Assembly: GCA_026417035.1 (NCBI GenBank)
Contig: JAOAEA010000033.1
Location: forward strand, 1-42,790
DNA: 42,790 nucleotides
Direction of reading: 5' to 3'
DNA from: Burkholderiales bacterium
Lineage (GTDB): Bacteria; Pseudomonadota; Gammaproteobacteria; Burkholderiales; SG8-39
Position 1 is the first letter of the stretch. Each line of letters starts with the position of its first letter. This document shows positions 32,489 to 42,790 of this stretch, piece by piece. The position numbers and the translations under genes are program-made. The notes beneath the pieces are model-generated. The model worked only from the letters and a program-made list of their open reading frames with translations. It was not told the origin of the DNA and made no database searches.

Positions 32489-32613
32489 CGATGCCGGGTC
32501 TGCCCGCCGGGCGCGCACCGGCCTGGCCCATCGGGAGCGCACTGCCCGCACGCGCGGTCGGCGGGTTCACCCGGGGCTCCGGTCGGTTTCAGACCAACTC
32601 GAGAAGGAGAGCC

Positions 32614-33297
32614 ATGCGTCATGCAGTCGTTCCGTATCCGGATGTGGCTTTGGGCGTGGAGTGCGCGTTCCCGGCTCCGGCGGGGTCACTCAGCGATCGT
32701 CCTCACGGCTCCGGACGCGCGCGCCGGTTCGCGCTCGGAGCCCTCGCCGCCGCGCTCCTCGCCGCCGGGCTCTGGCAGCTCGGCCACGGCGCGTACATCC
32801 ACGCCAAGGCCGGCCTCGCCCAGCTCCTCCTCCGTCACGCCTGGACGCGCACGCTCGCGGGAGAACGCGAAGTGAAGCCCTGGCCCTGGGCGGACACCTG
32901 GCCGGTCGCGCGGCTTGCGGTCCCCGCGCGCGGCGTCGATCTCTTCGTGCTCGCCGGCGCCAACGGCCGCACCATCGCCTTCGGCCCGGGCCATGTCTTC
33001 GGGACGCCGCTGCCGGGCGCGGCGGGCAACAGCGCGATCGGCGGCCATCGCGACACGCACCTCGCGTTCCTGCGCGACGTCGTGCCCGGCGACGAGATCG
33101 TCGTCGAACGCGCCGACGGCCGGCTGCGGCGCTACCGCGTGGACTCGGGCGAGGTGCTCGACCGGCGCGAGACCCGGGTGCTCGGGAACGGGGGCCCGAC
33201 ACGGCTGACGCTGGTCACCTGCTATCCGTTCGACGCGCTGCGCGCCGGCGGGCCGCTGCGCTACGTCGTGACCGCGCGCGCGGTGGATCCGGACTGA
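32614..33297 (+). CDS. Class GN-type proteobacterial sortase
   Basis: 227 residues from ATG 32614, chosen for the AAGGAGA 5 bases upstream; an in-frame ATG at 32491 just after the target gene would add a Pro/Arg-rich stretch without homology. A membrane anchor lies at about 39-56. The sortase triad is intact: His145 in SAIGGHRDTH, Cys203 in LVTCYPFDAL, Arg216 in GPLRYVV. WPVARLAVPARGVDLFVLAG and IAFGPGHVFGTPLPG are typical of the dedicated proteobacterial sortase. It should cleave and attach the upstream vWA protein. The two-component genes that often accompany this pair are not in the window. Confidence 0.92.
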   Translation: MRHAVVPYPDVALGVECAFPAPAGSLSDRPHGSGRARRFALGALAAALLAAGLWQLGHGAYIHAKAGLAQLLLRHAWTRTLAGEREVKPWPWADTWPVARLAVPARGVDLFVLAGANGRTIAFGPGHVFGTPLPGAAGNSAIGGHRDTHLAFLRDVVPGDEIVVERADGRLRRYRVDSGEVLDRRETRVLGNGGPTRLTLVTCYPFDALRAGGPLRYVVTARAVDPD

Positions 33298-33306
33298 AGC
33301 CGGGAC

Positions 33307-33336
33307 GCCGAGTCGCGCGCGCGGGGCGCGCTCGGC
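33307..33336 (+). terminator. GC-rich hairpin just after the sortase gene
   Basis: GCCGAG-T-CGCGC (33307-33318) pairs with GCGCGCTCGGC-type bases (33326-33336) with one bulged T and a 7-nt loop, 10 bp after the sortase stop. No T-tract follows. Confidence 0.5.
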
Positions 33337-33371
33337 CGGAGGGTGCGAGGAAGCCCGGCGGCGCGTCCGGC

Positions 33372-33433
33372 CCTCGCGATGACCGGACAGCGGACCGTCA
33401 TCGCGAGGCCCACGAGGGCACGTGGCGATCCGC
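33372..33433. repeat. REP-like inverted pair (TCATCGCGAGG family) between sortase and atpC
   Basis: CCTCGCGATGAC (33372-33383) is a perfect 12-bp inverted match to GTCATCGCGAGG (33397-33408), 13-nt loop. The right copy continues CCCACGAGGGCACGTGGCGA, with CCACG/CGTGG able to form a second small stem. The core TCATCGCG is shared with the tandem units at 9310-9458. It lies in the 207-bp gap between convergent genes and could end transcription from both sides. Confidence 0.65.
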
Positions 33434-33504
33434 CCGTGCGCGGCGCGCGCCGGTCGACGGACGCAGGCGGCGGCAGCCGCGTCGCGCTGCGCAGAACGGC
33501 GCCG

Positions 33505-33927
33505 CTACTTCTTGCGCCTGAGCTTCTGGATCGCCTGCAGCTGGGCGAGCGCGGCGGCGAGCTCGCCCTCGGCCTTGGCGATCTCTTCCTTCCCGGTGCG
33601 GTTGCGGATCGCCTCCTCCGCGCGCCGCTTCGCCTCGAGCGCTTTCGCCTCGTCGAGGTCGTGCGCGCGGATCGCGGTGTCGGCGAGCACCGTCACGACG
33701 TGCGGCTGCACCTCGAGGAAGCCGCCCTGGACGAAGACGAGCGTCTCGTCGGCCTGGCCCGACTGCTTGATGCGCACCGCCCCCGGGCGGATCTGCGTGA
33801 TGAGCGGCGTGTGCTGCGGGTAGATGCCGAGCTCGCCCTCGGTGCCGGGGAGCGCGACGAACTCCGCCTCGCCGGAGAAGATCGACTCCTCGCCGGAGAC
33901 GACGTCGACGTGGATCGTGTGTGCCAT
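33505..33927 (-). CDS. atpC: ATP synthase F1 subunit epsilon
   Basis: 140 residues from ATG 33927. N-terminal beta-sandwich ([39 protein letters not shown]) and a C-terminal helical hairpin from about residue 90 ([15 protein letters not shown], then [17 protein letters not shown]). The subunit sits in the central stalk with gamma, couples rotation and can inhibit ATP hydrolysis. It is the last gene of the atp operon, 23 bp after atpD, followed by the REP-like hairpin region. Confidence 0.97.
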   Translation of the reverse strand: MAHTIHVDVVSGEESIFSGEAEFVALPGTEGELGIYPQHTPLITQIRPGAVRIKQSGQADETLVFVQGGFLEVQPHVVTVLADTAIRAHDLDEAKALEAKRRAEEAIRNRTGKEEIAKAEGELAAALAQLQAIQKLRRKK

Positions 33928-33950
33928 GCGCCCCTTCCGGTTCGTCAGCC

Positions 33951-37860
<3,910 letters not shown>

Positions 37861-37879
37861 GGGGGTCCTCGGAAGGGAA

Positions 37880-38416
37880 TCAGGATTTCAGGGCCGCTTC
37901 CATCTCGGCGAGCTTGCCGCGCACCGATCCGTCGATCACCTCGTCGCCGACCGCGACGCGCACGCCGCCGATCAGCTCGGGCACGACCTTCACGTGCGGG
38001 CGGATCTTGCGACCGAAGCGCTTCTCCAGGATCGACGTCAGCTTGGCGAGATCGGCGTCCGACATCGGGAACGCGCTCTCGATCTCGGCGTCGGCGACGC
38101 CCTCGCGGGCGGCGCGCAGCGCCTCGAATTGGGCGCTCACTTCGGGCAGGATGGCGAGGCGGTCGTTCTGGGCGAGCACGGCGACGAAGTTCCGCGCCGG
38201 CTCGTCGAGCGGCGAGCGCACCAGCGAGACGAAGAGGTCGACGCGCTGCGCCTCGGTGAGCCGGGGATCGGCGATCGCGGTCCCGAGGTCCTCGTTCGCG
38301 GCGATCGCGGCCATCTCGCCGAGCAGCCCGGACCAGCGGCCGTAGTCGCTCGCGGCGGCCGCGACGTCGAAGACCGCCTCGGCGTAGGGTCGCGCGATGG
38401 TGGCGAGCTCGGCCAT
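37880..38416 (-). CDS. atpH: ATP synthase F1 subunit delta
   Basis: 178 residues from ATG 38416, 4 bp after atpF. The N-terminal helical bundle starts [15 protein letters not shown] and the C-terminal domain ends [20 protein letters not shown], both typical of delta/OSCP. It links the F1 head to the b-subunit peripheral stalk. Confidence 0.97.
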   Translation of the reverse strand: MAELATIARPYAEAVFDVAAAASDYGRWSGLLGEMAAIAANEDLGTAIADPRLTEAQRVDLFVSLVRSPLDEPARNFVAVLAQNDRLAILPEVSAQFEALRAAREGVADAEIESAFPMSDADLAKLTSILEKRFGRKIRPHVKVVPELIGGVRVAVGDEVIDGSVRGKLAEMEAALKS

Positions 38417-38420
38417 GGCG

Positions 38421-38894
38421 TCAGGCGAGCTCTTTCTCGAGCCGCGCGAGCATTTCGGCGTGCGCCTTCGCGTCGATCTCGCGGGCGAGGATCTTCTGCG
38501 CTCCGGCGACCGCCAGCGCGGCCACCTGTGAGCGGAGCTGGTCCTTGGCGCGCTGCGCTTCCTGGTCGATCTCGGCCTTCGCGCCGGCGACGATCCGGTC
38601 GGCTTCGCCCTTCGCGGCGGCCTTCGCCTCGTCGACGATCGCGGCGGCGCGCTTGTCGGCGGCGGCGAGCAGCTCCTGCGCCTTCGCGCGCGCTTCCCGC
38701 TCGATCTCGGCGGCGCGCGCCTCGGCGCTGGCGAGGTCCTGGCGGGCGCGCTCGGCGGCGGCGAGGCCGTCGGCGATCTTCCGCTGGCGCTCGTCGAGCG
38801 CCTTCATGATGGGCGGCCACACGAACTTCATCGTGAACCACACCAGCACCGCGAAGGTGAGCATCTGGCCAAGCAGGGTGGCGTTGATGTTCAC
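38421..38894 (-). CDS. atpF: ATP synthase Fo subunit b
   Basis: 157 residues from ATG 38894. One N-terminal membrane helix ([20 protein letters not shown]) is followed by [20 protein letters not shown] and a long Ala/Glu/Arg-rich helix to the C terminus, which forms the peripheral stalk dimer. The length is standard. It lies 43 bp after atpE. Confidence 0.97.
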   Translation of the reverse strand: MNINATLLGQMLTFAVLVWFTMKFVWPPIMKALDERQRKIADGLAAAERARQDLASAEARAAEIEREARAKAQELLAAADKRAAAIVDEAKAAAKGEADRIVAGAKAEIDQEAQRAKDQLRSQVAALAVAGAQKILAREIDAKAHAEMLARLEKELA

Positions 38895-38937
38895 TTCTGG
38901 CTTCCTTTCGGGAAGGGTTGTGGGGTCCGCGGCGTCC

Positions 38938-40539
<1,602 letters not shown>

Positions 40540-40643
40540 CGTTTGTGTGCGACGCAGCACGGCGGCGGCCACGAGAGTGGGCGCTCGCGGGGAGGCTCCG
40601 TCAGGCGTTGGCGGCCGGGCGCGCGGCCACGCGGCCCCGGCGA

Positions 40644-40683
40644 CGCGCTGAGCCGGTGCGCGGCACGCGCTCGGCTCAGCGCG
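40644..40683 (-). terminator. Long perfect hairpin overlapping the stop of the RTX-like gene
   Basis: CGCGCTGAGCCG (40644-40655) is perfectly complementary to CGGCTCAGCGCG (40672-40683), a 12-bp stem with a 16-nt loop. The TGA stop of the minus-strand RTX gene (40678-40676) lies inside the stem. No T-tract follows. It would insulate the atp promoter about 105 bp downstream from read-through. Confidence 0.6.
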
Positions 40684-42790
40684 CGCACTTCAGGCGGAAC
40701 GCGCCGTTCGGGTCGTACTCGTGCGGCCGCTTCGCAGCCCGCAGGACGAAATCCTCAACCCAGCTCGAGCGGCTGGTGCGCCGCGAATCGTCGCAGCGCA
40801 GGCTCGCCGAGAAGTCGATCACCGGCCCTGCGCTCGCGGCCGCGAGACGCTTTTGCAACGGGTCGGCGAGGAACGCCGCTTCGTTCACCACGCGGTCGCA
40901 CCCCGCCTGCCCGTCGACACGATCGTGCGGGCTGTCGCGCCCGAGCACGTCGTCGCCGGAACCGCCCTTCAAGGTGTCGGCTCCGGCGCCGCCGAGCAGC
41001 ACGTCGTCACCCTCGTCCCCGAACAGGGCGTCGTCGCCCGCGCCCCCTTCGATCCAGTCGTCGCCACCGCCGCCGCGGATGGTGTCGTTGCCGTTCCCGC
41101 CGAGCAGACGGTCGCCGAGCGCACCACCGATCAGTGTGTCGTTGCCGTCGCCGCCGCGCAGCTCCACCTTCGCCCGAACGACGCCCGAGGCATCGAGCTT
41201 GTCGTTGCCCGAGCCGCCTTCGACGATCGCGCCGATGGTGAGGCCGGAGAGGCGCACCACGTCGTTCCCGCCCCTCGCGTCGACGACGATCCCGGTGATG
41301 CCGGTGTAGATCCGTTCCTCGCGGTTCACCTTGACGCGGATCCGGCCGTCGGCCTCGGTGATCTCGATCTGGTCGTTGCCTTCGGTGCCCTTCACGTAGA
41401 GCACGCGCTCGCGCGCCGCGACGTCGACGTCGAAGGATTGCAGAGCGACGCCGCCGTTGCCGTCGTGAACGCGAACCACGAACCGGTACACGCCCGGCGC
41501 CTCGGGCAGCCAGGTGAGCAGGCCCGTGACCGGATCGATCCGCGCGCCCTCGGGCGCCTCGGCGAGCGAGAACGTGAGCGTGTCGCCATCGACGTCGGTG
41601 GCGTCCGCGTCGTACACGAACAGGCCGCGCCGCTCGGGCAGGGCGAGCCCCGCCCGGAACACGACGTCGTTGAAGTCCCGGTCACCGCCGCCGGTGAGAT
41701 CCTCCCAGGCGAGCTCGAGACCGCTCGCCCCGGTGCGCGTCAGCCGCAGGTGGTCGAAACCGTCGGGATTGGCTTCCACGACGGAGAAGAACGCGAGGCG
41801 GCCGCAGCCCGGCACGTTCGCCGGGTTCTCCCGCAGGAAACGGGCGGTGGTGCCGTCCTGCACGAGGTAGAGCGCATAGAGCCCGCCGCCCTCGAGGACG
41901 AGCTCGCGCTTCGCCCCGGCCCGCTCGCCGCTCGCGAAGATGACCTGCGCGCGACCCGCCGCGAGGGCGGCGCGCGCGTAGCCGTCCTCATCGGGCGCCA
42001 CGCCCGCGACCGTACCGCGCAGGTCGTCCACGCGGTAGATGCCGACTTCGTTGTCGTACGCCGCCTCGCGGAAAAGCCACTCGAAAGCGATCTTCACGAC
42101 CGCGCCCCGTTCGCCCGGCGCGACGAAGACGCCTCCCTCGCCGGCGCACGCCGCGTGGCCCTCCAGCGTGAGGGTGGTCGGCGGCGTGGAGGTGAAGACC
42201 GGCGGGTCGTTCACCGGCGTGACGGTGACGAAGAGCTTCGCGGTGGCCGTGCGCTGGCCATCGCTCACGCGATAGGTCACTTCGTCGGCGCCGTTGAAGT
42301 CCGGCGCCGGCGTGTAGCGATACCAGCCGTCGTCTTCCGCGACCAGGACCCCGTAAGACGGGCCGGCGACGATCGCGACCGCGAGCGCATCGCCGTCCGG
42401 ATCCGAATCGTTTGCGAGGAGCCGGATGCGGCCGGAGCCGTCCTCCGCGACGACGAGGAAGTCGTCGCGCGCGACCGGCGCACGCTGCTCGCGCACGACC
42501 TCGATCTCGAGGTAGCCCGCCGCCTCGCCACCGTAGCCATCGGCCACCGCGTACTCGAAGCGGTCGGTGCCGACGAAACCCGGCGCCGGGGTGTAGACGA
42601 AGGTGCCGGGCGCAGGGCTCGTCACCGTGCCACCGCCGGGCGTCAGCGCACCGAAACGCGCGATCGAAAGCGCGTCGCCATCGGCATCGGTGTCGTTCGC
42701 GAGGAGCGCCGCGCCGTCGACGCTCAGGGGCTGACCCGGGCGCGTCGTGCGTGCAGGATCGGCTGCCACGAGCGGCGCGCGGTTCACGAC
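40676..42790 (-). CDS. Large repeat protein: cadherin-like/Ig repeats, DUF4114, RTX calcium-binding repeats (N terminus outside window)
   Basis: The frame is open to the window edge; about 704 residues of the C-terminal end are visible. In order: two tandem cadherin-like modules (each with LLANDTDADGD/LLANDSDPDGD and TYTPAPDF-like strands), a DUF4114 domain (ELAWEDLTGGGDRDFNDVVF), a dystroglycan/cadherin-type module (DVDGDTLTFSLAEAPEGA), then about eight RTX nonapeptide-like repeats (GGDGNDTLIGG, GGAGDDALFGDEGDD). The final ~80 residues have paired Cys and end FRLKCAR. RTX repeats fold on calcium outside the cell, so this is a secreted or surface protein, perhaps an adhesin exported by a type I system. 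No secretion genes are in the window. Confidence 0.88.
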   Translation of the reverse strand, partial: VVNRAPLVAADPARTTRPGQPLSVDGAALLANDTDADGDALSIARFGALTPGGGTVTSPAPGTFVYTPAPGFVGTDRFEYAVADGYGGEAAGYLEIEVVREQRAPVARDDFLVVAEDGSGRIRLLANDSDPDGDALAVAIVAGPSYGVLVAEDDGWYRYTPAPDFNGADEVTYRVSDGQRTATAKLFVTVTPVNDPPVFTSTPPTTLTLEGHAACAGEGGVFVAPGERGAVVKIAFEWLFREAAYDNEVGIYRVDDLRGTVAGVAPDEDGYARAALAAGRAQVIFASGERAGAKRELVLEGGGLYALYLVQDGTTARFLRENPANVPGCGRLAFFSVVEANPDGFDHLRLTRTGASGLELAWEDLTGGGDRDFNDVVFRAGLALPERRGLFVYDADATDVDGDTLTFSLAEAPEGARIDPVTGLLTWLPEAPGVYRFVVRVHDGNGGVALQSFDVDVAARERVLYVKGTEGNDQIEITEADGRIRVKVNREERIYTGITGIVVDARGGNDVVRLSGLTIGAIVEGGSGNDKLDASGVVRAKVELRGGDGNDTLIGGALGDRLLGGNGNDTIRGGGGDDWIEGGAGDDALFGDEGDDVLLGGAGADTLKGGSGDDVLGRDSPHDRVDGQAGCDRVVNEAAFLADPLQKRLAAASAGPVIDFSASLRCDDSRRTSRSSWVEDFVLRAAKRPHEYDPNGAFRLKCAR

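Noticed and set aside
32491-32613. Upstream in-frame ATG extending the sortase N terminus
   Set aside because: The added ~41 residues are Pro/Arg-rich without homology, and ATG 32614 has a strong AAGGAGA ribosome site.
40676-42790. Possibility that the RTX-like protein starts at the GTG at 42787 inside the window
   Set aside because: The frame continues open to the edge and the first visible residues are mid-repeat (NRAPLVAAD), so the true start lies outside.

Overview
The window is very GC-rich, densely coded chromosomal DNA from a betaproteobacterium, probably of the Burkholderiales type. The evidence is an atp operon in the order I-B-E-F-H-A-G-D-C with a betaproteobacterial-looking beta subunit, an orphan Bug-family periplasmic receptor, an NnrU protein, and frequent GTG/TTG starts. 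I see no tRNA, rRNA, CRISPR array, integrase or transposase.

Layout. 1-805: tail of an unknown Ala/Pro-rich protein, then a UPF0149/SEC-C protein. 817-9305: a catabolic block. A GntR regulator lies upstream of an FAD/Fe-S D-2-hydroxyacid dehydrogenase and is divergent from a serine-glyoxylate-type aminotransferase, an enoyl-CoA hydratase, a class III CoA-transferase and a Bug receptor. 9594-16068: an alcohol/lipid block with a GMC oxidoreductase plus aldehyde dehydrogenase pair, a WS/DGAT acyltransferase, an eroded acyl-CoA synthetase remnant and an AraC regulator. 16133-21273: an alkylsulfatase-like lipoprotein, MaoC hydratase, acyl-CoA dehydrogenase, a MESH1-like small alarmone hydrolase and a lipoprotein with a degenerate hydrolase fold. 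21403-26608: matB, nnrU, a membrane methyltransferase, a kinase-fold protein and a TauE-type permease, separated by dispersed repeats. 26625-30125: a tightly overlapping kynureninase-like / glpD / HAD phosphatase operon. 30380-33297: a VIT-vWA protein with its dedicated sortase. 33505-40473: the F1Fo ATP synthase operon with a near-consensus promoter. 40676-end: the C-terminal part of a large RTX/DUF4114 adhesin-like protein.

How the parts fit (inference). The left third handles acyl-CoA, glyoxylate and fatty alcohol metabolism. Alkylsulfatase, GMC alcohol oxidase and aldehyde dehydrogenase would convert an alkyl sulfate to a fatty acid, and WS/DGAT could store surplus as wax ester or triacylglycerol. 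The acyl-CoA synthetase in this stretch is dead.

Most notable: (1) a two-gene sortase system whose substrate carries LPQGAT instead of an LPXT-type signal; (2) about six copies of a 120-175 bp intergenic element with purine-rich 'CGCAGAG' and complementary 'CTCTGCG' arms, two of which bracket nnrU; (3) a 33-bp duplication of the matB 3' end beside one of them; (4) an in-frame internally deleted acyl-CoA synthetase; (5) a MESH1-like hydrolase in a lipid/acyl-CoA gene string; (6) a shared decamer at both sides of the gntR/aminotransferase intergenic region that looks like a GntR operator pair. None of these is proven novel from sequence alone.
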